Below, piece after piece: positions 14,398-23,223 of a stretch of 26,072 bases of DNA. Each line of letters opens with the position of its first letter. The stretch's first letter is position 1. A model generated the notes under the pieces. It worked only from the letters and a program-made list of their open reading frames with translations. It had not been told where the DNA came from and did no database searches. The stretch is from an uncultured Roseburia sp. GTDB lineage: Bacteria > Bacillota_A > Clostridia > Lachnospirales > Lachnospiraceae. The stretch spans positions 1-26,072 of the forward strand of contig CAAEAE010000075.1 of the NCBI GenBank assembly GCA_900753715.1, written 5' to 3'. The position numbers were made by a program, and so were the translations under genes.

Positions 14398-16830
14398 ATG
14401 AGATGGCAGAGGGTACAGTATCAGCCGAATCTTCCGCTTGGAGCGGATGGAAGAAAGGTGACGGACAGTGAGGAACACCGCAATTTGTCGAAAAACGCGG
14501 CAAAGGAGGGAATGGTTCTTTTAAAGAATGAGGGAGAACTGCTTCCATTTGAAAAGGGAACCAGACTTGCCCTGTTTGGAAAGGGCTGTATTGATTATGT
14601 AAAGGGTGGCGGCGGAAGCGGCGATGTGACGGTTTCTTACACCAGAAATCTCTGTGAGGGATTTGAAAAACTGCCGGAGCAGGTGCAGATATTTGAAGAA
14701 CTGACATCTTTTTACCGCGACGAAGTCAAAAAACAGTATGATGCGGGAGCTGTTCCGGGGATGACGAAAGAGCCTGAACTGCCGGAAGAACTTCTGAAAC
14801 GGGCACGGGCGTTTACGGATACGGCGATCATTTCCATCAGTCGGTTTTCCGGGGAAGGCTGGGACAGAAAGAGCCGTTACGATGCCGGGGAAAAGGAACA
14901 GAATACCGACAGACTTCTCGGCGAGGCAGAAAAGATTTTTGAAGACGGCGATTTTTATCTGTCTGCGGCAGAAAAGGCAATGATTGCGCAGGTAAAAAAA
15001 TATTTCCCGAAGATTGTCGCTGTATTAAACGTCGGCGGTATGGTGGACAGCGAATGGTTTGCAAAAGACGCTGCAATCGGTGCAGTTTTACTTGCATGGC
15101 AGGGCGGCATGGAGGGCGGACTTGCGGCAGCAGAATTATTGTGTGGCATTGGAACTCCATCCGGAAAACTTTCCGACACCTTTGCATCGTGCCTGGAGGA
15201 TTATCCGTCCACGAAGGGTTTTCACGAATCGCAGGATTACGTGGATTATACGGAAGATATTTACGTCGGATACCGATATTTTGAGACACTTCCGGGCGAG
15301 GCAGAAAAGGTCAACTATCCGTTTGGTTTTGGACTTTCCTATACGACATTTGACTGGAGGGTGGAGGAAGTGACGATTCCTGCGCGGGTAAAAACAGGAG
15401 AGGAAACGGTGAGACTTGCGGTTTCTGTCACGAATACAGGAGAGCGTGCCGGAAAAGAGGTTTTACAGGTCTATGTGGGAGCACCGCAGGGAGCACTGTT
15501 AAAGCCGGCGAAGAGCCTGGTGGCTTTCCAGAAGACAAGACTGCTTGCACCGGGGGAGACACAGAAATTATATCTGACATTTGCACTTGCGCAGGCGGCA
15601 TCCTATGATGACCTTGGGAAGGTGCAGAAATCTGCATATCTGTTGGAAAAGGGCGCTTACGTCATTTATGTCGGAACTTCCGTGCGGGAAGTCTTTGAGC
15701 TTGACGAGAAGGTTATTCTTGATAAGACAATTATAGTAAAACAATTAAAGGAGCATCTTGCACCTTCCTCATTAAAGGAACGGCTTCTTGCAGACGGAAC
15801 GATGGAAGCACTGCCGCAGAGAACGCCGCATCATCCAAATGACGGCAATATCGATGACACGCCGAAGGCAGAGTATGACGGACAGGTGCCGTCTGTGCGC
15901 GCAGTTTCAGGACTTTTGCTGTGGAAGCAGCCTTATAAAAAGGATGTGCGCCCGTTTACCGAGGTGGCGGAAGGAAAAATGACGCTCGATGAGTTCCTTG
16001 CGCAGATGACCGATGAGGAGCTGGCACATCTTTTGGGCGGACAGCCGAATACCGGTGTTGCAAACACATTTGGATTTGGAAATATGCCGGATTATGGAAT
16101 CCCAGGCGTGATGACTGCCGATGGTCCTGCAGGACTTCGGATTGAGCCAAAGTGCGGTGTGAAGACAACCGCATGGCCGTGTGCAACACTGCTTGCCTGT
16201 ACCTGGGATGCGGATGTGGTTTACGCCGTGGGTGAAGCGGGCGCAAGGGAAGTAAAAGAAAATAATATCGGCGTATGGCTGACCCCGGCAATCAATATCC
16301 ACAGAAGCCCTCTTTGCGGACGAAACTTTGAGTATTATTCAGAAGACCCATACCTGACCGGAAAACTGGCGGGCGCCATGGTGCGTGGTATCCAGTCGGA
16401 ACGGATTGGGGCGACCGTGAAGCATTTTGCCTTCAATAACAAAGAGACAAACCGCAGGGATTCGGATTCGAGAGTCTCAGAGCGCGCGGCGCGTGAGATT
16501 TATCTGAAGGCGTTTGAGATTATCGTGAAGGAGGCAAAGCCTTGGTGTGTGATGTCTTCCTATAATATTGTAAATGGTTACCGGACTTCCGAGAATAAGG
16601 AGCTGCTTGAGGACATCCTTCGTGGCGAGTGGGGCTTTGACGGCGTGGTGACAAGCGACTGGTGGACACTCGGGGAACACTACAAAGAGACAAAGGCTGG
16701 AAACGATATTAAGATGGCATGTGGCTTTCCGGACAATCTCATGCTTGCAAGAGACAAAGGGCTTTTAAGCAGGGAAGAGCTGCTTCGCTGTGCAAAGCGC
16801 GTACTGGAACTTCTTTTGAAAATAGATTAG
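14398..16830 (+). CDS. GH3 beta-glucosidase with swapped domain order
   Basis: An 810-residue glycoside hydrolase family 3 enzyme. The C-terminal alpha/beta domain comes first (EGMVLLKNEGELLPF, SRFSGEGWDR, GTPSGKLSDTF, YPFGFGLSYTTF), then a fibronectin-III-like part (residues about 330-440), then the (beta/alpha)8 domain (LDEFLAQMTDEELAHLLGG, MTADGPAGLR, FEYYSEDP, VKHFAFNNKE) with the nucleophile Asp754 in TSDWW. The acid/base is probably Glu in SGEGWDR. This reversed order is known from Butyrivibrio and Ruminococcus beta-glucosidases. There is no signal peptide, so it acts on imported oligosaccharides in the cytoplasm. It starts 22 bases after the GGDEF gene behind AGGGAGGAGAAGG. Confidence 0.93.
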   Translation: MRWQRVQYQPNLPLGADGRKVTDSEEHRNLSKNAAKEGMVLLKNEGELLPFEKGTRLALFGKGCIDYVKGGGGSGDVTVSYTRNLCEGFEKLPEQVQIFEELTSFYRDEVKKQYDAGAVPGMTKEPELPEELLKRARAFTDTAIISISRFSGEGWDRKSRYDAGEKEQNTDRLLGEAEKIFEDGDFYLSAAEKAMIAQVKKYFPKIVAVLNVGGMVDSEWFAKDAAIGAVLLAWQGGMEGGLAAAELLCGIGTPSGKLSDTFASCLEDYPSTKGFHESQDYVDYTEDIYVGYRYFETLPGEAEKVNYPFGFGLSYTTFDWRVEEVTIPARVKTGEETVRLAVSVTNTGERAGKEVLQVYVGAPQGALLKPAKSLVAFQKTRLLAPGETQKLYLTFALAQAASYDDLGKVQKSAYLLEKGAYVIYVGTSVREVFELDEKVILDKTIIVKQLKEHLAPSSLKERLLADGTMEALPQRTPHHPNDGNIDDTPKAEYDGQVPSVRAVSGLLLWKQPYKKDVRPFTEVAEGKMTLDEFLAQMTDEELAHLLGGQPNTGVANTFGFGNMPDYGIPGVMTADGPAGLRIEPKCGVKTTAWPCATLLACTWDADVVYAVGEAGAREVKENNIGVWLTPAINIHRSPLCGRNFEYYSEDPYLTGKLAGAMVRGIQSERIGATVKHFAFNNKETNRRDSDSRVSERAAREIYLKAFEIIVKEAKPWCVMSSYNIVNGYRTSENKELLEDILRGEWGFDGVVTSDWWTLGEHYKETKAGNDIKMACGFPDNLMLARDKGLLSREELLRCAKRVLELLLKID

Positions 16831-16845
16831 GCAAATTATTATAAA

Positions 16846-16899
16846 TTAAGGTAGTTTTAAGATTGCTCCATCTTCCGGTTAAGATTTCCGAGGTAGACT
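16846..16899 (+). promoter_or_regulatory. TTAAG direct repeats and possible promoter before the regulator operon
   Basis: TTAAG occurs at 16846, 16857 and 16879, that is, at offsets 0, 11 and 33; the last two extend to TTAAGATT. OmpR/PhoB-type regulators bind direct repeats with 11-bp pitch. A weak -10 (TAGACT, 16894-16899) follows without a good -35, as in activated promoters. The regulator encoded at 17819 is of this type, so autoregulation is plausible. Confidence 0.45.
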
Positions 16900-16948
16900 G
16901 TTTACAGAAACAAAAGAGAGCATTTATTTCTCAGGGAGGAAACAGGAT

Positions 16949-17785
16949 ATGTGGACAAGAAAAGATTTAAAAACAAAAGCAAAAGAGAGAATGTCACTTA
17001 ATTACTGGAGAAGCGTGTTAGTCGCACTCATTCTTACAGCGGTTGCCGGCGGAGGAGCTGCCAGTGCAGCAGGTGCTTTCGGCGGCGGTTCGGATTCGAG
17101 CAGCATCAGCGATGAAATCCGGTATACGCTAAGTGATAATGGCGATGATGAAGACAGCGCTTCGGATGCGCTTGACAGCTTCGAGGAAATGATGAATGAC
17201 GATTTTTATCTGGATGATGGAGTCGATGATTTCATTGCAATCGTTTTAATTGTGGTTGTGATTGCACTTGTAGTTGTACTTATTGCAACGGTGATTGCAG
17301 TACTGCTCAGAGTATTTTTGTTACAGCCGCTCGAAGTTGGCTGCAAACGGTTCTTTACACGCAACCTTGATGACAACGCACAGGTGAAGGAAGTCTGCTT
17401 CAGTTATGACCATAACTACATGAATTCCGTAAAAATCATGTTTTTCAAGGGGTTATACACCTTCTTATGGACACTGTTGTTCGTGATTCCGGGTATTATC
17501 AAATCCTATGAGTACAAACAGGTGCCATATATTCTGGCAGAGAATCCGGACATCACAAAGGAAGAAGCATTTGCACGCAGCAAACAGATGATGAGCGGAA
17601 ATAAATGGAAGGCATTTGTACTGGATTTATCTTTCCTTGGCTGGGAGATTTTAAACACCATGACAATTGGAATTCTTGGTATCTTCTATGTAAAGCCATA
17701 TGAATACCAGACAGAGGCAGCTTTTTACGAGGCATTAAAGCAGGAAACAATGAATTTAGAGGCAAGTGAGAACCTGTTACAGTAA
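16949..17785 (+). CDS. DUF975-family membrane protein
   Basis: A 278-residue integral membrane protein with the DUF975 start MWTRKDLKTKAKERMSLNYWRSVLVALI. A hydrophobic helix follows (residues about 22-43), then an acidic, Ser/Asp-rich loop (about 50-88), a long hydrophobic pair around 92-128, and a C-terminal part with the conserved LWTLLFVIPGIIKSYEYKQVPYILAENP and AFARSKQMMSGNKWKAF segments. The function is unknown. It lies 33 bases before the response regulator and may be part of what the two-component system senses or controls. Confidence 0.85.
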   Translation: MWTRKDLKTKAKERMSLNYWRSVLVALILTAVAGGGAASAAGAFGGGSDSSSISDEIRYTLSDNGDDEDSASDALDSFEEMMNDDFYLDDGVDDFIAIVLIVVVIALVVVLIATVIAVLLRVFLLQPLEVGCKRFFTRNLDDNAQVKEVCFSYDHNYMNSVKIMFFKGLYTFLWTLLFVIPGIIKSYEYKQVPYILAENPDITKEEAFARSKQMMSGNKWKAFVLDLSFLGWEILNTMTIGILGIFYVKPYEYQTEAAFYEALKQETMNLEASENLLQ

Positions 17786-17818
17786 ATAGTCTTTGGAAGC
17801 AGAAGGTAGGAGGAGATT

Positions 17819-18502
17819 ATGGCATATACGGTTCTGGTAGCAGATGATGAGGCAGAAATCAGGAGCCTTCTGCGGCTTTATCTTGAAAAAGATGGTTACC
17901 GTGTGTTGGAAGCGGGAGACGGTATACATGCCGTCTCTCTGCTGCAGAAAGAAGAGATTGACCTGGTGCTTTTAGACATTATGATGCCGGGACTTGACGG
18001 TTACCAGGTGCTTCGCAAACTGCGGCAGCAGAGCAACATTCCGGTGATGATTCTGTCTGCAAAGGGAGCAGATGAGGACAAAATCTTAGGGCTTGACTTA
18101 GGGGCAGACGATTATCTGGCAAAACCGTTTAACCCGCTTGAAGCGATGGCGCGGATTAATTCCAATATCAGACGGTTTTATTCGCTTGGCGCAAAGGGCG
18201 GCGGCATTAAGGAACTGAAGGTAAGGGATTTACGTCTGGATACGGAAAGCTGCATGGTTTACCGCGGCGAAACACCGATACAGCTCACAGCAATCGAATA
18301 CAAACTGTTACGCCTTTTTATGGAAAATCCGGGAAAAGTGTTTACCAAACAGCAGCTTTATGAAGAGGGCTGGGGGGAACAGTTCGTGGTGGCAGATAAC
18401 AATATCATGGTCTGCATCAGCAAACTCCGCTCGAAACTTTCAGAGGATGCGAATGAGTATATTAAGACGATACGTGGACTCGGCTACCGTCTGATGGCAT
18501 AG
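17819..18502 (+). CDS. Response regulator, OmpR/PhoB family
   Basis: A 227-residue DNA-binding regulator. The receiver has the acidic pair D9-D10, phosphate acceptor D53 (LLDIMMPG), S80 and K102 (LAKPF). The winged-helix output domain follows from about residue 130 (LTAIEYKLLRLFMENPGKVFTKQQLYEEGWG ... IRGLGYRL). The SD is GGAGGAGA. Overall style is VanR-like. It is cognate to the kinase starting 25 bases downstream and might act on the TTAAG repeats before DUF975. Confidence 0.94.
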   Translation: MAYTVLVADDEAEIRSLLRLYLEKDGYRVLEAGDGIHAVSLLQKEEIDLVLLDIMMPGLDGYQVLRKLRQQSNIPVMILSAKGADEDKILGLDLGADDYLAKPFNPLEAMARINSNIRRFYSLGAKGGGIKELKVRDLRLDTESCMVYRGETPIQLTAIEYKLLRLFMENPGKVFTKQQLYEEGWGEQFVVADNNIMVCISKLRSKLSEDANEYIKTIRGLGYRLMA

Positions 18503-18526
18503 CCTGACGTCATAGAAAGGTTTGAA

Positions 18527-19714
18527 ATGAACGAGAAAAGAGAACTGCGGACATTTTTAATCAAACGTTTTTTACTGATACTTGCATTTATAGGAATCAC
18601 GGAGGGACTGCTTAATACACTTTTTCACAGGATGGTCTATCCGTGGATGAATCAGGTATTTGGATTGAACAGTTATCTCGAATCAATATCATTATCGGAA
18701 ATAGGGGCGCTCATGGCAAAGAGCGTCTTTTTCTTCTGTGCGGATAAATTACTCGGCGCATTTCCAGTGGGAATCCGGCAGTATTTACGTGGGGAACTTT
18801 CGGAGTGGGCAGGGGAGGATTTGTTTTCCCAGATTGGAACTTATGCGGGAAATATGCCCGGAAATCAGAAACTTCTCTATACAATCGGACTGTTTGGAAT
18901 TTTAGCGGGACTGCTTCTGTTATGGCTGATTCCGTATGTGATAGCGGCGTTTGTGTTTGGAATTATGGTGTCAAAGAAAGCGGCAGAGCTTGAGGAGGCA
19001 AACAGAAAGAAAAAAGAACAGTACGAAAGGCAGCGGAATCTCCTGCTCTCTGATGTTGCGCACGATTTAAAGACACCAATTACGACTGTAGTTGGCTATG
19101 CAAAGGCATTGTCGAGAGGGGATGTGACAGGGGAAGCGCAGACGAAGGAATATCTGGATGCGATTGCAAGAAAATCCATGCAGATGAGTGAGCTGATACA
19201 GCTTTTGTTTGAGTACGTGAAGTTGGACAGCGAAGGATTTTCCCTGAAAAAAGAGAAAAAAGATTTGACGGAGCTGCTGCGGGAGGTGGCGGCATCGCTC
19301 TATATGGATTTTGAGGAAAAAGAGATTGTATTTGAGGCGGATATTCCGGAGAAGCCTTGCATTTTATCGTTGGATGTCATACAGTTTTCAAGAGCGGTCC
19401 ACAATCTTTTGCTCAACATCATAAGGCACAATCCGGCAGGAACCGAAGCAGGAATTGTGATGGAGGAGACAGACGAAAAGATTACCTTAAAAATCTGGGA
19501 CAACGGCACGCCGATTCCGCCTGAGATTGCAGAGCATCTCTTTGAGCCGTTTGTGCAGGGAGACGCTTCAAGACAGAGCAAGAGTGGAAGCGGGCTTGGA
19601 CTCAGCATTGCTGCAAAGGTCATCGCCATGCATGATGGAGAACTTACGCTTTTGCAGGAAAACGGAAAGAAAATATTTAAAATTACACTCGTAATTACAG
19701 AAAAAGAGCACTAA
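18527..19714 (+). CDS. Sensor histidine kinase, VanS-like
   Basis: A 395-residue membrane kinase with one hydrophobic segment at residues about 11-33, an extracytoplasmic loop of some 80 residues, and a second at about 117-148. The H-box is SDVAHDLKTPITTVVGYAKAL with phospho-acceptor H179. The ATPase domain has VHNLLLNIIRHN (N-box), IWDNGTPIPPE (G1), FEPFVQGDASRQ (F) and SGSGLGLSIA (G2). It partners the response regulator just upstream. The genes after it, especially the L,D-transpeptidase, suggest a cell-envelope signal; that is inference from neighbourhood only. Confidence 0.93.
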   Translation: MNEKRELRTFLIKRFLLILAFIGITEGLLNTLFHRMVYPWMNQVFGLNSYLESISLSEIGALMAKSVFFFCADKLLGAFPVGIRQYLRGELSEWAGEDLFSQIGTYAGNMPGNQKLLYTIGLFGILAGLLLLWLIPYVIAAFVFGIMVSKKAAELEEANRKKKEQYERQRNLLLSDVAHDLKTPITTVVGYAKALSRGDVTGEAQTKEYLDAIARKSMQMSELIQLLFEYVKLDSEGFSLKKEKKDLTELLREVAASLYMDFEEKEIVFEADIPEKPCILSLDVIQFSRAVHNLLLNIIRHNPAGTEAGIVMEETDEKITLKIWDNGTPIPPEIAEHLFEPFVQGDASRQSKSGSGLGLSIAAKVIAMHDGELTLLQENGKKIFKITLVITEKEH

Positions 19715-19738
19715 AACAGGACAGGAGACTTACACGAT

Positions 19739-20518
19739 ATGACAGAGCTTGAACAGTACTACAATAAATTCTGCGAAGAGAAACGTTTAAACAGCAGGCA
19801 TGGAAGGGTGGAATTTCTTACCTCCATGAAATATATCCACGATTATCTCGACGAAGAAAAGCAGGCAAAGATTCTGGATATCGGTGCAGGCACAGGGCGC
19901 TACAGTGTTGCGCTTGCGGAGGAAGGATACGATGTGACAGCGGTAGAGCTGGTAAAATATAACCTTGGCATCCTAAAACAGAAGGGCAGCAGTGTGAAGG
20001 CATTTCAGGGAAATGCACTGAATCTTTCCCGGTTTTCATCCGATACATTTGATGTGACGCTTTTATTTGGACCGATGTACCACCTGTTTACATTTGAGGA
20101 TAAGGTGACTGCGCTGGGGGAGGCAAAGCGCGTGACAAAACCGGGCGGTGTGATTCTTGTTGCCTATTGCATGAATGAGTACGGAATCATCACCTACGGT
20201 TTTAAGGAAAATCATATCAGTGAGTGCCTTCGGGAGGAAAAGCTGACAGAGGATTTTCATTGCAGGCAGACCCCAAAAGACCTTTATGATTATGTCAGGG
20301 TGGAGGACATTAATGCACTCGATGAGGCGGTGGGACTTGAACGGATAAAACTGATTTCCGCAGATGGACCGGCAGATTATCTGCGCCCGGTATTAAATGC
20401 CATGGACGAAGAAACCTACGATGCTTTTATAAGATATCATCTTGCAACCTGCGAGAGACCGGAGTTAGTAGGAGCGGGTGCACATACTGTGGATATTTTG
20501 AGAAAAGCGCAGATATAA
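19739..20518 (+). CDS. SAM-dependent class I methyltransferase
   Basis: A 259-residue Rossmann-fold methyltransferase: motif I ILDIGAGTGRYSVALAEEG (from residue 45), motif II VTAVELV, a TFDVTLLFGPMYHL motif IV-like strand and VTKPGGVILVAY (post-motif). The substrate cannot be told; related proteins act on small molecules. It starts 25 bases after the kinase stop and continues the operon. Confidence 0.88.
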   Translation: MTELEQYYNKFCEEKRLNSRHGRVEFLTSMKYIHDYLDEEKQAKILDIGAGTGRYSVALAEEGYDVTAVELVKYNLGILKQKGSSVKAFQGNALNLSRFSSDTFDVTLLFGPMYHLFTFEDKVTALGEAKRVTKPGGVILVAYCMNEYGIITYGFKENHISECLREEKLTEDFHCRQTPKDLYDYVRVEDINALDEAVGLERIKLISADGPADYLRPVLNAMDEETYDAFIRYHLATCERPELVGAGAHTVDILRKAQI

Positions 20519-20550
20519 TATAGAAAGCGACGAATGATGGAGGTGCTTGT

Positions 20551-22185
20551 ATGAACAACAGTATCAGACAGAGGAGAAGAAGACAGCGAAAGATTCGTAA
20601 TGCAGTCATTTTGACAACGATGGTGGCGGCGCTGCTTGTGATTGCCTATGTTGCGATAGCTCTTTATTTTAAAACGCATTTCCTTCCAAGAACGAAGATT
20701 AACGGTGTCAGTGTGGGGGGAATGACAGCGGAGGGAGCGGAGACTGCAATCGGAGAAAACGAAAGTGAATATACGCTGATTGTCGTAGACCGTGATAAGA
20801 GACTTTACACGATTGAGGGAAATCAGATTGATGCGGATTATGTTCCGGATGGTTCCGTGAAGGAAGCACTTTTAGCACAGAAGTCCAATAACTGGATTGG
20901 AGCGATTTTTAGCGGAAATAAAATTGATGTAAAAACACCGATGAAGTACGACAGCACCAAGCTTGAGAATACGGTTGCGGCGCTTTCCTGCTTTGACAAA
21001 GAAAATATCGTGAAGCCGCAGGATGCCTATATTGTGGAGAAAGACGGTGTTTACTGCGTAGAAAAAGAGCAGGCAGGAAATGAAATGATACTTCAAAATG
21101 TAGTGGAAGAAGTGGGGGCAGCAGTTGCAGAGGGCGATGGAGAAGTTTATCTGACTGATGCAGTGTATGTGAAACCTGAGATTACATCTGATTCCCCGGA
21201 GATTACAGAGCCGCTTGCAAAGATTGAGAAGTACACTTCCGCACGGATTGTTTACCAGATTGCAGATTACGATGAGACATTAGAAGGGGAAGAGTTAGCG
21301 GATATGATTCTCGTGGATGAGGATTATAACGTGACGCTTGATGAGGATGCCATCGCACGTTATGTGCAGAAGCTGGCGAGCAAGTACAATACATATGGAG
21401 ACGAGCGTGAATTTAAGACAGCAAAAGGCGATACGGTTACCATCGGTGGCGGCGATTACGGCTGGGTTATCGACAAGGAGAGCGAGGCAGAGCTGTTAAA
21501 GGAGAATATTATGGCAGGCGGTGTGACCGAGCGGAAGCCGGAGTATTCACAGACTGCACAGGTCGAAGGACTCGATGATATCGGTGATACCTATCTGGAA
21601 ATTGACTATACAAATCAGCACCTCTGGTATTTTAAAGAGGGCGTTTTACAGATGGAGACAGACATTGTGTCCGGAAATATTGCCAATGGAAACGGTTCAC
21701 CAGACGGACTGTTTAAAGTGGTCTATAAGCAGAGTCCTGCTGTGTTAGTCGGAGAAAGTTACGAGTCAAATGTAGAATACTTTATCGTGTTTGCCTATAA
21801 CGTAGGTGTGCATGATGCTTCCTGGAGAAGCAAGTTCGGAGGAGATATCTATAAAAATTCCGGTTCCCACGGATGTATCAACGTTTCCATTTCTGCAGTC
21901 GAGGAATTGTATGGCATGATTGAGAAAGATACGCCGGTTGTTGCCTATTACCGGGAAAAAGTAGAACTTGCATCTGTAAGTGCAGATATTTCCAATGCCT
22001 ACTCTTATGTGGAGCCGGTGGAGGAAGAACCGGAGACAACGCCAGCGGCGGATGCCGGAACCGGAGTGGATGTCGGAACAACGCCAGACGCCGGAGCGGC
22101 GACAGATGCAGGGACAACGGACGCCGGAGCAGCGACAGATGCCGGAACAGCAACGGATGGTGCAGAGGGTGGTGCGGCACAATGA
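20551..22185 (+). CDS. L,D-transpeptidase (YkuD) with peptidoglycan-binding domain
   Basis: A 544-residue, membrane-anchored cell wall enzyme. A basic N-terminus (residues 1-17) and one transmembrane helix (about 20-40) are followed by a PG_binding_4-type region (KINGVSVGGMTAEGAE onwards, then GDTVTIGGGDYGWVIDKE). The YkuD catalytic domain is at about 345-470, with active-site motif SGSHGCINVS and nucleophile Cys442. The last 70 residues are an Ala/Thr/Asp/Gly-rich low-complexity tail of DAGT/DAGAAT units. Such enzymes make 3-3 cross-links or attach proteins to tetrapeptide stems and are insensitive to most penicillins. It lies in one operon with a VanRS-like pair. The stop overlaps the dus start as ATGA. 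Confidence 0.93.
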   Translation: MNNSIRQRRRRQRKIRNAVILTTMVAALLVIAYVAIALYFKTHFLPRTKINGVSVGGMTAEGAETAIGENESEYTLIVVDRDKRLYTIEGNQIDADYVPDGSVKEALLAQKSNNWIGAIFSGNKIDVKTPMKYDSTKLENTVAALSCFDKENIVKPQDAYIVEKDGVYCVEKEQAGNEMILQNVVEEVGAAVAEGDGEVYLTDAVYVKPEITSDSPEITEPLAKIEKYTSARIVYQIADYDETLEGEELADMILVDEDYNVTLDEDAIARYVQKLASKYNTYGDEREFKTAKGDTVTIGGGDYGWVIDKESEAELLKENIMAGGVTERKPEYSQTAQVEGLDDIGDTYLEIDYTNQHLWYFKEGVLQMETDIVSGNIANGNGSPDGLFKVVYKQSPAVLVGESYESNVEYFIVFAYNVGVHDASWRSKFGGDIYKNSGSHGCINVSISAVEELYGMIEKDTPVVAYYREKVELASVSADISNAYSYVEPVEEEPETTPAADAGTGVDVGTTPDAGAATDAGTTDAGAATDAGTATDGAEGGAAQ

Positions 22186-23105
22186 AATTTTACATGGCAC
22201 CGATGGAAGGGCTGACCGGATATGTGTTTCGCAGCGCTTATCAGAGGCATTTTCACAATATTGACCGCTATTTTACCCCATTTATTAACAACGCTAAGAT
22301 GAACCACAGGGAGGTGGCGGACATTCTGCCGGAGCACAATGCGGGAATGGAAGTGATTCCGCAGATTCTGACGAACCGCGTGGAGGATTTTGTAGCGGTG
22401 TCAAAGGCATTAGGAGAGTACGGCTATGAGGAAGTAAATTTAAATCTCGGCTGTCCGTCCGGAACGGTGGTTTCCAAGGGGCGCGGTTCGGGATTCCTTG
22501 CGATGCCGGAGGAACTGGACCGTTTCTTAGATGGCATTTTTTCAAAGTGCCCGCTAAAAATTTCCATCAAGACCAGAATCGGCAAACTTGATGCGGCGGA
22601 CTGGGAAGAGCTGCTTGCCATTTATGAAAAATATCCGATGACAGAGTTAATCATTCATCCGCGAATCCAGAGGGACTTTTACAAAAATACGCCGGATATG
22701 GAAGCATTTGCAAAAGCAGAAGAAAGGAGCAGCCATCTGCTATGTTATAACGGGGATGTGTTTTCGGTGGAGGACTATGAGCGCGTGACAAAACAGTTTC
22801 CTTCGGTGGAACGGATGATGCTTGGGCGTGGTATTTTAATGAATCCGGGCTTGATTGATGAAATTAACGGCAAAGAGGGCGTAAATGCAAAAGAGCTTCG
22901 CGCATTTCACGATGAAGTGATGGAAGGATATCTTGCGGTAATGTCGGGGGAGCGCAATACCCTGTTTCGAATGAAGGAGCTGTGGAGTTATCTCGGAGAG
23001 CGCTTCCCGGACGGAGAGAAGGCGTTAAAGCGCCTGCGCAAGGCGACGAGAATCCCGGAATATCAGGCGGCGGTTTCGGAAGTGTTTCAAAGCGGATTAA
23101 AATAG
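22182..23105 (+). CDS. dus: tRNA-dihydrouridine synthase
   Basis: A 307-residue FMN enzyme that reduces uridine in the D-loop of tRNA. The N-terminus MAPMEGLTGYVFR, the NLNLGCPSGTVVSKGRGSGFL segment with catalytic Cys91, the IKTRIG motif, ELIIHPR and the MLGRGILMNPGL phosphate-binding loop are all present. It is somewhat shorter than DusB. Translation is coupled to the L,D-transpeptidase by a 4-base overlap. No clear terminator follows. Confidence 0.93.
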   Translation: MKFYMAPMEGLTGYVFRSAYQRHFHNIDRYFTPFINNAKMNHREVADILPEHNAGMEVIPQILTNRVEDFVAVSKALGEYGYEEVNLNLGCPSGTVVSKGRGSGFLAMPEELDRFLDGIFSKCPLKISIKTRIGKLDAADWEELLAIYEKYPMTELIIHPRIQRDFYKNTPDMEAFAKAEERSSHLLCYNGDVFSVEDYERVTKQFPSVERMMLGRGILMNPGLIDEINGKEGVNAKELRAFHDEVMEGYLAVMSGERNTLFRMKELWSYLGERFPDGEKALKRLRKATRIPEYQAAVSEVFQSGLK

Positions 23106-23129
23106 TTTACCAAAAACTAAATAAAACAA

Positions 23130-23158
23130 TTGAAAAATTTAGATAATTTTGCTATAGT
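23130..23158 (+). promoter_or_regulatory. Promoter of the GH43 gene
   Basis: TTGAAA (23130-23135), a 17-bp spacer and TATAGT (23153-23158) lie in an A/T-rich gap, 66 bases before the chosen ATG. Confidence 0.7.
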
Positions 23159-23223
23159 AAGCTTAATGGATGAGATACCATTTGGGAATAACAGACAATG
23201 TATGGAGTGGTAAGGAGAGGGCA

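Noticed and set aside
22030..22180. Repeats at the end of the L,D-transpeptidase gene as a separate element
   Set aside because: They are codon-level Ala/Thr/Asp/Gly repeats of a wall-spanning tail, in frame to the stop.
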